64,000 bases of DNA, from positions 25,292-89,291 of the forward strand of contig CBDCVJ010000075.1 of the NCBI GenBank assembly GCA_965222975.1, written 5' to 3'. Position 1 is the first letter of the stretch. Each line of letters begins with the position of its first letter. The notes below the pieces were generated by a model that was given only the letters and a program-made list of their open reading frames with translations, was not told where the DNA came from and made no database searches. This DNA comes from UBA6168 sp965222975 (lineage in GTDB: Bacteria > Bacteroidota > Bacteroidia > Chitinophagales > Saprospiraceae). Shown here piece by piece: positions 25,546-35,500 of the stretch. The position numbers and the translations under genes are program-made.

Positions 25546-27168
25546 ATGAAAAAGTCATTACTCACTTTCGGGATGTTTGCGATTTGCATCTCCCTTTTTG
25601 CCCAACCGGATTTTGGTTTAGAAACTTTTGCCACTGGCTTTAGCCGACTGGTGGACATCACCAACTGCGGTGACGACCGCCTGTTCGTTGTGGAGAAGGA
25701 TGGCCGTATCCGCATCATCGAAGCGGACGGCACGGTGCTTTCCACCCCATTTCTCGATATTGACCCAAGGGTCAAATCCGGGGGCGAGCTGGGCTTGCTT
25801 GGGTTGGCATTTCATCCCGATTATTTAGAAAACGGTTATTTCTATGTGTATTATACTGATAATGGAGAAGATACGCAGGTGTCCAGGTTTTCTGTATCAG
25901 ATGTAGACCCGAATTTGGCCGACCCTGATAGTGAGTTGAAAATGCTGGATGCGAACCAGCCGTATAGCAACCACAACGGAGGGTGCATGAAATTTGGCCC
26001 CGATGGCTACCTCTATATTTCCTTGGGCGATGGGGGGTCGGGGGGCGACCCACAAGGCTTCGGCCAGAACCGCCTCTCTTTTTTGGGCAAAATGCTCCGC
26101 ATTGACGTTGACAATGGGGAGCCGTATACCATCCCATCTGATAATCCATTTGCCGATGATGATTTCACCTTGGATGAAATATGGGCGCTTGGCCTTCGCA
26201 ATGTCTGGCGGTTCAGCTTCGATGCCGTGACGGGCGACATGTGGCTGGGCGACGTGGGGCAAAGCTCATGGGAAGAAATTGACTTCCAGCCAGCCAGCAG
26301 CACGGGCGGCGAAAACTATGGCTGGCGCTGCTATGAGGGCAATGCCGATTTTGAAATTGATAATGACTGCGAACCCAAGAGTTCCATGACCTTCCCTGTT
26401 TTTGAATATGAAAACACCCAGTTTGGCGACTGTTCGGTTACGGGCGGTTTCGTGTATCGGGGCTGTGAATTGAAAGGTCTGTATGGCCACTATATTTTTG
26501 GAGATTATTGCTCCGGGCAATTTTGGAGTATTACCCCCGATGGAGCCGAATGGAATGCAGTGGAAATTGGAGACTTGAATGTATCATGTAGTTCTTTTGG
26601 GGAAGACGCTAAAGGTGAGTTGTATGTCGTTGACCATCCATTTAATGCGAGCAGTACCGTTTTCAAGATTGTTTCATCTTCTGGTATGCTCAAAGGCACA
26701 GATGAAACGGTGACAGGAGCCTCTGATGGTACTATTACCTACACCATTCCAATCGATCAAATAGTACAGGCAGAATGGAACGATGGGAGTACGGATATAG
26801 AAAGGAATGGCCTTGCCCCTGGTGTGTATTCCGTTGAAGTGACGACTTCAAATGGTTGTGTCTTCAATGAAGAAATTGAGATAAGGGAAGGTACCGTTGC
26901 CATTTATGAACAAATGGGCCTCCTCTTGGCCACCATCACCCCCAACCCCTTTGAAGGTGCTTTTAAGCTTCAACTTAATGCACCTATTCCATTGGATGTA
27001 GAAGTTATTATTTCAAACGCAAACGGTAAATCCATCCAAACCGAAACGCTTACAATAAAAGGCTTTTTTGAAAAAACATACCGCTTGCAAGATGCCCCTC
27101 CTGGCATTTATTATTTCACCTTAAAAAATGAGAAAGGAGAGTGGAGCGAGCAGGTGGTTAAAAAATAA
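25546..27168 (+). CDS. Secreted PQQ-dependent sugar dehydrogenase with T9SS tail
   Basis: A 540-residue protein. The signal peptide MKKSLLTFGMFAICISLFAQ is followed by a glucose/sorbosone dehydrogenase (GSDH) six-bladed propeller, residues ~22-370. Key features: DDRLFVVEKDGRIRIIEADG, GELGLLGLAFHPDY, YSNHNGGCMKFGPDGYLYIS (the family's catalytic His region), LGDGGSGGDPQGFGQN (calcium/PQQ region), LGLRNVWRFSFD and GGENYGWRCYEG. A short beta module (residues ~380-450, NGLAPGVYSVEVTTSNGC) and a T9SS sorting domain (ITPNPFEGAFKLQL to EQVVKK) follow. It oxidises aldose sugars with PQQ outside the cell; the exact sugar is unknown. It stands alone; PQQ synthesis genes are not in the window. Confidence 0.93.
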   Translation: MKKSLLTFGMFAICISLFAQPDFGLETFATGFSRLVDITNCGDDRLFVVEKDGRIRIIEADGTVLSTPFLDIDPRVKSGGELGLLGLAFHPDYLENGYFYVYYTDNGEDTQVSRFSVSDVDPNLADPDSELKMLDANQPYSNHNGGCMKFGPDGYLYISLGDGGSGGDPQGFGQNRLSFLGKMLRIDVDNGEPYTIPSDNPFADDDFTLDEIWALGLRNVWRFSFDAVTGDMWLGDVGQSSWEEIDFQPASSTGGENYGWRCYEGNADFEIDNDCEPKSSMTFPVFEYENTQFGDCSVTGGFVYRGCELKGLYGHYIFGDYCSGQFWSITPDGAEWNAVEIGDLNVSCSSFGEDAKGELYVVDHPFNASSTVFKIVSSSGMLKGTDETVTGASDGTITYTIPIDQIVQAEWNDGSTDIERNGLAPGVYSVEVTTSNGCVFNEEIEIREGTVAIYEQMGLLLATITPNPFEGAFKLQLNAPIPLDVEVIISNANGKSIQTETLTIKGFFEKTYRLQDAPPGIYYFTLKNEKGEWSEQVVKK

Positions 27169-27262
27169 TGAGGAATGAAAAATGTAGAATGTAAAATGAA
27201 GAATGGCTATTAGCAATAAGTCACCATTTAATATTTTTCATTCTGCATTCTGCATTTTTCAT
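27168..27262. repeat. Imperfect inverted repeat between convergent genes
   Basis: The left side carries aatgaggaatgaaaaatg and the right side gcatttttcatt, with more pairing inside (gaatgtaaaatgaagaatg, cattctgcattctgc). Built from gaatgaaaaatg-like units, it is probably a bidirectional terminator or a decayed palindrome. Confidence 0.6.
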
Positions 27263-28773
27263 TATTTAAGTCTCGCCAAAACATAGTTCCAAAGTTTATC
27301 GAACGGTATGATTTCCAATTCTTGGATAATGCCCCTGTACATGAACGGTGTTTCCGTCAAGCGGTTATAGTATTTTTCTGTGCTTGAAAGGCTCTTGGTG
27401 TCGTAATTGGCTTTGGCCAATTGCTGCAACAGTCGAATGAAGTAGACCATCCTATACTGACCTTCTTTGGTGAGTTGCTTGGTGGCATATCCCCTTAGCC
27501 GCTCCACCCTATCGGTGGCTTGTTGGTAATGGCCTTTTTCCAATAAATAGAGGAACTGGGCAATGACCAGATGGACGGTGAATGTCCGAAGGTGTTTTGG
27601 ATAAATAAGCGGATTGTTGAGGAAACTCGTCAGCCGGAAAGTACGGCCAGCTTGTGCCCGCAACACGGCAATTTTATCAGACTGGCTTTCGAGGAAGTAG
27701 TTGAGATAGGTCTCATAAATCTTCCATTTTTCGTGCAGCTGATGGCCGAGGTTCTTGAACTTGGAATGGCTTTTTGCCCGGTTGAAGATGGCCATAGCAT
27801 TGATATAGTTATCGGTGTGGAATGCCAGTAATAGGTAGTATTCCAAAAATCGGAACCACAACTTACTGCCCTCTGGGAACGTCCGTAGACTCTTTTCTAC
27901 ATTCACCCTGCCGTTTTTGAAATCCCGCACGTGTAAATAGGCGGTCATCTTTTTTAGGTGGAAGGTAGCCAACTTGTCTTCCTGATAATAATTGGGGTTG
28001 TCTTCGATGTATTTTTCTGCTTGGTTGCAAACTTCCAACATTGCGACATAATCCTGCTGCATTTCATAACGGTAGGCCCACACCAGGTACATATTGTAGT
28101 TGATGACCGGCGATTCATGGTTTTCTGACAAACTGACCAACGCATCGCAATATCCCAATAATTGGTCTTTCAACTCTTCGACCTCCGTAGTGGGCTTGCG
28201 GTATTTGATCAATACCCGTTGAAACAATTCTTCTGAACGCATTTCGGCATCAAGAATAGGGGAGTATTCTTTGAGGTACTCGTCGTATAATTCGTATGAC
28301 TTATCATCGCCCGCTTCAGCAGCATACCCACGTAGGATGCGGCAACAATTGACAATCACATCGGCAAATTTGAATTTCAGGGAGGTGGTCAAAATGGATT
28401 TGGCGAGGTCTTGCGCACTGAGATGGGCGTTGTTGGAGATGAGGATTTTCACCAGCGTCCATTCTTTGTTGCAGGTAAAGTAAGCCCTGTCGTAATTGGA
28501 AGCACTGGGCAGGTTAACATCTATGAAAAACAAGGTGTTGAACAACCGTTTGCGGAAACGGGACTTCAACTGTCGATATTTGTCGTGGGTTGGGCTACAG
28601 CCATATAGTAGGGTAGCTGCGTCCCGGTCGTTCCTAAATTTTCCAGCGCTCAAAGCTTCGTAAAAATCAGCAAATTTGCTGCTGGTGTTGTCCAGTGTGG
28701 CGCTGTCAAAAATCTCGATTTTTTTAACTTTTTTCTTGGTGACGATTTTTGAAATCTCGATCAGATTTTTCAT
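27262..28773 (-). CDS. Helical hypothetical protein (alpha-solenoid-like)
   Basis: A 503-residue cytoplasmic-type protein, function unknown. It has a lysine-rich start (MKNLIEISKIVTKKKVKKIE), then long helices throughout: YRQLKSRFRKRLFNTLFFID, LAKSILTTSLKFKFADVIVN and LATFHLKKMTAYLHVRDFKN (TPR-like). Size, helicity and absence of any enzyme motif resemble the gene at 16029-17495; whether they are homologous needs profile alignment. It may be a scaffold or regulatory solenoid. The gene stands alone, convergent with the PQQ dehydrogenase. The ATG at 28773 is the only reasonable start. Confidence 0.65.
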   Translation of the reverse strand: MKNLIEISKIVTKKKVKKIEIFDSATLDNTSSKFADFYEALSAGKFRNDRDAATLLYGCSPTHDKYRQLKSRFRKRLFNTLFFIDVNLPSASNYDRAYFTCNKEWTLVKILISNNAHLSAQDLAKSILTTSLKFKFADVIVNCCRILRGYAAEAGDDKSYELYDEYLKEYSPILDAEMRSEELFQRVLIKYRKPTTEVEELKDQLLGYCDALVSLSENHESPVINYNMYLVWAYRYEMQQDYVAMLEVCNQAEKYIEDNPNYYQEDKLATFHLKKMTAYLHVRDFKNGRVNVEKSLRTFPEGSKLWFRFLEYYLLLAFHTDNYINAMAIFNRAKSHSKFKNLGHQLHEKWKIYETYLNYFLESQSDKIAVLRAQAGRTFRLTSFLNNPLIYPKHLRTFTVHLVIAQFLYLLEKGHYQQATDRVERLRGYATKQLTKEGQYRMVYFIRLLQQLAKANYDTKSLSSTEKYYNRLTETPFMYRGIIQELEIIPFDKLWNYVLARLK

Positions 28774-29040
28774 GGCTTGCGTTGTTTGTTCGCAGTGTCA
28801 AATGCGGGGGGAGGGATTTACAGTAAGGTGCAGCGAACAGCGCTACAGAAACCTGTAAACAAGAACATTTACACTACCGATAGGTAATGAGATAATATAG
28901 CCAGGAAAAATGTTTGGTGTGCCTCTCTAAATTATCTCGGAATTGATGCGTTTTGAACTATAGCCTTTTGCAAAGACTATTCCCATTTTGGCAAATTTGC
29001 CTGTCACAGATTGGGATTTTTGCAAATGCCTGGGCTGTTT
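28774..29040. other. Upstream region with no recognised feature
   Basis: It contains the probable promoter region of the minus-strand gene 27262-28773 and no ORF. I looked for the Bacteroidota TTTG / TAnnTTTG pair and found no correctly spaced match. Confidence 0.4.
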
Positions 29041-29077
29041 AAATAAAAATGCGGGCATGACGGAAACCATCATGCCC
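29041..29077 (-). terminator. Likely terminator downstream of the amylase gene
   Basis: On the minus strand, gggcatga and tcatgccc form an 8-bp stem (29077-29053) followed by gcatttttattt. It lies beyond the MITE-like element that abuts the amylase stop. Confidence 0.55.
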
Positions 29078-29142
29078 TTGAAAAAACTCACCCTGCACAA
29101 GGCTGGATGAGAAAAAAAAAGTTGCTCTTTGAAATCCTTTTT

Positions 29143-29313
29143 AGGGATTTGGAAAATTTTAATCTACCCAGTCCCGGAGGGACGGCATGTTATAGCGAGG
29201 GATGTGAATCCCTTGAAACTATTGCAATGATGCACGTTTCCGAGGGATTCACATCCCTCGCTATAACATGCCGTCCCTCCGGGACTGGGTAGATTATTTT
29301 TTGCCAATTCCCT
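29143..29313. mobile_element. MITE-like palindromic element, copy 3 (full)
   Basis: A 171-bp element with the same ends as the copy at 4111 (agggatttggaaaattttaa then tctaccc; gggtagatt then gccaattccct). Its core is cccggagggacgg with a different inner stem (catgttatagcgagggatgt). Both ends carry T:A where the 4111 copy carries C:G (aatctaccc/gggtagatt versus aacctaccc/gggtaggtt). Its last base is the first base of the amylase stop anticodon triplet (29313-29315). Confidence 0.75.
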
Positions 29314-32138
29314 TACCTTACCACCACCAATTTTTTCACATCTACTGTTTCATCTGCCTTTAGCTGGAGTAGGTACATCCCCTTAGCAAAAGTAGGTAAT
29401 TTAATCCGATGCATTCCTGCCCACATTTCACCTAAATCATTGTTTTCCAACAATTTGCCTTGAAGGTCGAATAACTTCCACTGCACGTTTTTATTTTTTT
29501 CCAAATTAAATGAAATCCATGCCTCACCAGCAGTAGGGTTGGGGGAAATGAACCAATCAAGCCCTTTAGCGACTGCCTCTTCATCAGCCGTGACGGCTTC
29601 GGGCGGAGCGACAGGTTGGTCGGTATAAAGGCGGTATTCACCAGGCGTAAAAGTTACTGGTTCGTTCACATTGGTCACGTTCAAGGTTTCTCCAGAAAAA
29701 TACTCATACCACGTGCCAGTGTGTTGAAACTTAGGGTCGAACGTTTGGTTGACAACGTGGAAATTTCCCAAAACTGCCACGTTCATAGAGGAATGGTTCA
29801 AGTGGATGGTTTTCCAATATTGATCCACGTCTATGTTGAAATTGCTTGTTTGGAATACCTCATAATTATTCTTCAGATGCAACAATGACCGGATGACATT
29901 ATAAACATCCACCCTATCAGGGTCAGTGGTATAGTCCCACGGAACGGGTTTTGGCGACAATTTACAATGCCAATCGTCGGGGTCAATCGTTACGCCATCT
30001 TCACAGGTGTGCAAGGAATAATCATAGCCGAGTTCCCCGAATTGCCATAGCAGTTTTGGGCCAGGTATAGTATAGAAAAAGGCATTGGCCAGTTCTGTTC
30101 GGTCCAAAGCTGTGGATAAATCTTTCACGTTATAATTGCCATTGGAATTGCCATATTGGACATTTTTATACATCATGCGTTCCTCGTCGTGGCTTTCTAT
30201 ATAGGTTACCAAATGAGGATCGTTCCAACCCCATGTTTTATATGAAGCATCTTTTAAGTTGGATTGATACCCCATTGCTGCTTCCAGATATTGATTGTGG
30301 ATGCCTGCGCCGCCCCAAGACATTAATCCATAATCGGATAGCTCTCTGCGCTCGGAGTTATCAACAAAATGCTCCATCGTCCAGTAGGCACCCGGACTGA
30401 TTTGCCAAATGTAATCGGCATAATCTTTCAGTAGCTCAACCCTGACTGGATCATAACCCCAAGCTGCATTTCCCGATTTTTGGGTAAAACCCCAAGCGAG
30501 ATCGAACCGGAAACCATCTACTTTATATTCCTCCAACCAATGTTTTAGGGTCTTTTTGACGTATGCCTGCGTACCAGGATAGGTGTGGTCGAAATCATAG
30601 AAAACACTGAATTCATGCGGAGCCTGCACATTCATCCAAGGGTTGTCAGGAGCAGGCCGGAAGTTTGCCTCGTCCCAAAACAGCTTGGCAAAAGGGTTGT
30701 TTTCATGAGCATGATTGAATACCACATCCAATATCACCGCTATTCCCCTTGCATGACAGGCATCGACCAATGCTTTCAAAGCATTTGGGGTGCCATAGGA
30801 CTTTTCCAAGGCATAATGATAAACAGGGTCGTAACCCCAACCTGTTGAACTGGATTCCGAAACGGGCATCAATTCGATAGCAGTGATGCCCAATTCCACG
30901 AAATAGTCGAGCATATTTGTAATGCCTCCATATTCATTGGCCAAAAAATCCCTTACCAGCAATTCGTATATCACCAAATTGGTCTTTTCCGGCCTTTCGA
31001 AATCAGTTACCTGCCACGTATACGCTGGTGTACCAGGTTGTAGGAGTGAAACAATGCCGTCTGTTTTTCCAAAAGGGTAGGGGTGCATATTGGGGAAAAC
31101 TTCTGGAGAAATTCCTGAATCATTGAAAGGATCTAAAACAAGATTACTATAGGGGTCGCCAATGCGGATGGTACCATCTACCAAGTACTGAAACGCGTAA
31201 GTTTCTCCGGGAGTCAGGCCACTGATGCTTATCCACCAGAACATACCGTCCGGTGTTTTGCTCATTTGATATTCAGTGTCCACCATCCAGTCATTGAAGT
31301 CGCCGATCAGGAAAACGTTCTGTTTGCTTGGTGCTTCCAAAACGAACGTGACTTCACTGTCGCTGAGGTAGTTGATACCAGTTTCAACGCCATTGGGTAG
31401 CGGGGCAACCGGGCTGTCATCTACTGCCACATAAGTAAAGGAAGTTGACTTCGTTTCCATACTATTGTCGGCACGCAGTTCCACCTCATGTGTCCCAATT
31501 GTAGTGACGTTGATTTCAAATTCGATAGAAGTGCCCGTAGTGCTTGCGAGCAGATTCCCATCATGGTACAGAGAGAGGTCTGCTGTTTGGTTGGAAGCAC
31601 CTTCTACTAAAATTGTTTCGCCGATAGCCGAAATGACAGAGGGGGTAGAAGGCTTTACAAACCCAATGTTAAAAACACTATTATCCTGTGAAATATCATG
31701 AAAAATATCAGTACCACCAGTATCCTTGCCCGTTAGCGAGCCATCGGCATTGCGGAACACAAAGGCCAGTTTTTCAATAGCCTCTGTTGGATCTGTTACA
31801 TCGTAACGCTGCCGGATGGTTGGCGATATTACCCATTTATATACATTAGGCTGCCCAGCTACCGGCTTCATTTTCCAGTCGTCGTTGGCCTGTCCCCATG
31901 TTGTAAAGACATATTTCCAATCAGAAGAATTGTTGCTGTTTTCGGTAATGAGCCCGGTGTGGAAATAGACATCGCAATTGCAGTTGGCCAGTCCGCCCGA
32001 GCCTTGGGTGGCATCGAAAAAGACGGTGACGGCCTCGTTGTCTGTTGGGAAGGTTGGTTCTGTCCAGACGATTTGGGAGAAAAGAGTGCTTTGAAAAAAG
32101 AAAAAAGGAAGTAGCAGCAGTGGTCGAAGTGATCGCAT
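29313..32138 (-). CDS. Secreted GH13 alpha-amylase-family enzyme with T9SS tail
   Basis: The start at 32138 gives MRSLRPLLLLPFFFFQSTLF, a signal peptide; an upstream frame start at 32180 is less likely. Order: N-terminal beta domain (~20-150, WTEPTFPTDNEAVTVFFDAT), an Ig-like module, a CBM48/E-set domain (EVTFVLEAPSKQNVFLIGDF, NDW), and the GH13 barrel. Catalytic regions: I VILDVVFNHAH, II GFRFDLAWGF (nucleophile Asp), III YWTMEHFVDN (acid/base Glu), IV YIESHDEERM (transition-state Asp). A C-terminal beta domain and a T9SS sorting domain (ISPNPTAGEAWISFNL to KKLVVVR) follow. It probably hydrolyses alpha-1,4-glucans (starch or glycogen type) outside the cell. The glucose so released could feed the GSDH enzyme or glucokinase (inference). 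There is no SusCD pair in the window. Confidence 0.93.
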   Translation of the reverse strand: MRSLRPLLLLPFFFFQSTLFSQIVWTEPTFPTDNEAVTVFFDATQGSGGLANCNCDVYFHTGLITENSNNSSDWKYVFTTWGQANDDWKMKPVAGQPNVYKWVISPTIRQRYDVTDPTEAIEKLAFVFRNADGSLTGKDTGGTDIFHDISQDNSVFNIGFVKPSTPSVISAIGETILVEGASNQTADLSLYHDGNLLASTTGTSIEFEINVTTIGTHEVELRADNSMETKSTSFTYVAVDDSPVAPLPNGVETGINYLSDSEVTFVLEAPSKQNVFLIGDFNDWMVDTEYQMSKTPDGMFWWISISGLTPGETYAFQYLVDGTIRIGDPYSNLVLDPFNDSGISPEVFPNMHPYPFGKTDGIVSLLQPGTPAYTWQVTDFERPEKTNLVIYELLVRDFLANEYGGITNMLDYFVELGITAIELMPVSESSSTGWGYDPVYHYALEKSYGTPNALKALVDACHARGIAVILDVVFNHAHENNPFAKLFWDEANFRPAPDNPWMNVQAPHEFSVFYDFDHTYPGTQAYVKKTLKHWLEEYKVDGFRFDLAWGFTQKSGNAAWGYDPVRVELLKDYADYIWQISPGAYWTMEHFVDNSERRELSDYGLMSWGGAGIHNQYLEAAMGYQSNLKDASYKTWGWNDPHLVTYIESHDEERMMYKNVQYGNSNGNYNVKDLSTALDRTELANAFFYTIPGPKLLWQFGELGYDYSLHTCEDGVTIDPDDWHCKLSPKPVPWDYTTDPDRVDVYNVIRSLLHLKNNYEVFQTSNFNIDVDQYWKTIHLNHSSMNVAVLGNFHVVNQTFDPKFQHTGTWYEYFSGETLNVTNVNEPVTFTPGEYRLYTDQPVAPPEAVTADEEAVAKGLDWFISPNPTAGEAWISFNLEKNKNVQWKLFDLQGKLLENNDLGEMWAGMHRIKLPTFAKGMYLLQLKADETVDVKKLVVVR

Positions 32139-32536
32139 GGATTTTGTTTTTTTTATGCGAATCGGTGGTTGAAAAAACAAATCTTAATATTATCATCTAC
32201 TCCACGGAAACCGATGTTTTGCATGTCAGCTACCGTGGGGTAAGCGGTAAAAAAATGGATAAAACCCAATCCTCTGATTCGCAATCTTTTGTATAAAGCA
32301 TGAGCTACAAAGGTAATGGTAAAGCTGCTTTTGAATACGGCAGATGCCGACATATTTTAGTGGTATAAAATGGACAGGACAACTTTTGGTGTTGATTGTC
32401 AATGGTTTATAAAAAATGTAAAAGAATGGCAGAAAGTAAATATATATGGGGAAATGACCGAAAATTCAACTTGCTTGGCTCTCCAATTTCTCAGTTCATT
32501 AAAAACCAGTATGATGTTGGTTTTGCCAATAAGTTA
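32139..32536. other. Gap between two minus-strand genes
   Basis: It contains the upstream region of the amylase gene and the downstream end of tamB-like. Plus-strand ORFs here (for example 32396-32848) overlap tamB-like and show no domain, so nothing is annotated. Confidence 0.4.
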
Positions 32537-35500
32537 TCACCGTTTCCTTTTCTTCTCCCTCTTCAACAGATCTTTGAGCGAATCAAATTCTTTCTTGTAA
32601 ATAAACTTGCCTCCATATTGGACTCGCCGTCCGCCGGAAATATCTGGGTCGGTTGTACTATAAGCTTTGAAGGTGAGGCGTCGATCTTTGGTCAGTATCC
32701 ATTCCAAATCGAACTCCCCGGCCCACTGGCCACTGTTGATCGTGGATATGCCACTGTTGGTGACCCCGTATTCCGTACCGAGGTTGACGGCTATTTTGTC
32801 ACTGAGAATGAGCCTTACCCGGCCACCGACTTCGCTGCTTGTATTTAGGTCAGTGGCGTCGATATCTTGTGAAGTGAATCGGTTGACCGATAGTTTGACA
32901 TCTATTCCTTTGATTAAACCTTCTCCTGTAAAGAAGTTTGAGAACCATTGAGTAACAAAAATGGACAATTGGTTGGAGACCATCTCGCTCAACGTATTGA
33001 ACCCCACGTCGCCGGCCTGAATGGTCGAACCCGAAGGCAGGAACTGCCCCAAAACCAACAGGCCAAATACCTGCCGGTTCAGCTCGTTCTCATCACTACG
33101 TATGGCCCGTAACTTATTTTCCGCAAAACTTTTCAATTCGCTGTCTATATCGGGAAACGAGATGTCAAATTTGATATCAGGGGTCAATAACTTACCGGAA
33201 AGGTTCATGGATAGTAATACCGGGGTAGTGTTTCTGGCCAAATCCTGCGTTGCTGAGGAGGCAACCGAAATGTATTCTTGAATCAAACTATAAACAGAAG
33301 CACTTACACCACTATACAAGGCATCTATATCTATATCTGCATTGTATGGGTCGCCCGTCCAACTGACTGTTCCCCCAGGGGCCACTACAAATGGTTTGTT
33401 GACACCAAAGTTCATTAGAGTAAATAGGTAATCGCCCCTTGTAACGGTAATATCTCCAAACATGGTGAACCCCCCTTCTCTCGTTATATAGACGGACACT
33501 TCCCCTTCCCCCGTTCCACTCAGAACATCACCCCAAGCTTTGTCAAAAATAATTTCCATAACGGCGTCCGAGGTAATCTCCAAATGGTAATCCATATTCA
33601 GACCCCTCAGTTCTTCGACTTGGGGATCTTCATTGACCAAGTCTTCCTTCTTCCTGTCTTCTTCTGTAAATCGAATAAAACGGTTGTCGGAACTGATGGT
33701 GCTACTGGTCAATGGTAAGAACATATGGGTGCCCGGCATTGATCGCCCCCAGACTTCCAAATAGGGTTGTTTGAAAGTCCCTGTGAAGCGGGCCCTGCCC
33801 GTGCCGAATGCCGTGCCGTAAAACACTTCATTGTCAAACTCTGTGGTTTCAAGGCCAAGGAAAGGTTGGTCTCGCTCGGTAGAGATGGTCAGGTCGAGCC
33901 CAAAATCCCGGAGGTGGTCGTGCGTCAAACCACCATTCAGAAAAGCTCTGTTGTTGAAACGGTCAAGTACAAAATTGCCCGTTGCATCGATAGCCCGGCT
34001 GGTAAGGATTACTTCTCCCTCGGGAACACGATAGGTTGTTTGAAGTGGTTTTATTTTAAACGAAATATCTTTTACCGTTGCCCTGCCATCCAGCTCTGGC
34101 CTGTCGAAAGGCCCGTAAATGTGAATATCCTCTCCGCTCAAAGAACCAACAGGGTTGAGGACTTCTGGCACGAAATACCGGATGATCTTCACTGGAATTT
34201 TTTCCAGATCCACTTCAAAGTCAAACTGATTTTTTCCTAAATTATTCCGAACAGTGGCAGCAGTAGGATCATAAGAGGGCAGGTTGACGTAGCCTTTCAT
34301 GTTGACTTTGGTTGTATCGCCGATAATGGATATTCCCGCATCTACTTGGTCTTTGATGCTATTGGCCCGGGCGTTGAGTTGGAGCAGTCCATAATTATCT
34401 CCGTTGACGGTTAAATCATTGATTTGTAGAAAACTGGAAAGGCCTTCCAATTTGAACACATTCTTGGCCTGAACGTCCACATTGGCGACTCCTTCTAAGG
34501 TATGTTTCTTGATGTTCCTGATGAAATCAATCGTTTCTAACGGGACATTGCGAACCTGAAGTTCCAACCCTTCGCTTTGGAAGCTCTTGAGGATGATGTT
34601 TTGCGACCCATTGTGCAATTTGAAATTTTTTGTTTCCACCTGGCCTTCGCCTATCCTGATAAAGTTGGAAGTATCAATATTCCATGTCTGGTTCAGAATG
34701 ACCAGATCGGAAGGTTTGAAGCTGACACGCCAGGCTTGGTCTTCTTCTAAAGACAATACACCATTGATATTGATATTGTCAAGTATTTTGAAAAAATTGG
34801 AAGAAATGACCAAAAATTCGAGGGTGTCGCTGTAAATGGTTCCGATGAGCGAGATGGGTGAAAGCTTTCTGTTTTCACTCAATCCGGTTTCCACCACCCC
34901 AATCTGAATACTACCCTCATTGCGATTTAATTTGGAACGGACGTACACATCGTCGAAAGACACATTTTCATAGCTCCAGTTAGGGATTTCCATTTCTACG
35001 GCCAGTTTGCTATGGTTACCGTTGTAGGAACCCGTTATTCTCGTTTCATCAAAGCCATTTATTTTTTCATCAAAAAAATTAACGAGGTTTTGCAATTCGA
35101 ACAACTCGACAATGAAATCGAACTGCATGGTGTCCATTACTGGGGCGTTGAGTTTGAGTTTAAATTTTTCCGCAAACCGAGGATAGTTTTCTTGAAGGAA
35201 GCCCACAAAAGTGTTTGGTATCTTTTCAATATCAAAACGGCCGCTGATATCCACGTTGCCGAGATTGGAATTGACCTGAAAGTGCTTTTCACCCAATTCA
35301 GACAAAGTCGACGTAACGATTGCTTTATTGAGGTAAAGCGTATCGGTTCTATTTTTAACTACTTGAAAATCAGTCACCTCTGCGTCACCAACAACGTCCG
35401 ACAGGCGTCTGCCTTTTAGCTGTAATGAAGCCTTCCCGCTGAACTGTAAATCTTTTTCCGAAAGATTGAGTTTTTTCAGTGCCAACCGTTTTATGTCTGT

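Noticed and set aside
28774..29040. Bacteroidota promoter (TTTG and TAnnTTTG) before the 28773 gene
   Set aside because: TTTG and a TA-TTTG-like element are present (near 28960-29000), but spacing is ~12 bp instead of about 19-20 and the second element has one base too many.
32396..32848. 150-codon plus-strand ORF
   Set aside because: It overlaps the 3' end of the tamB-like gene antisense and shows no domain or signal.
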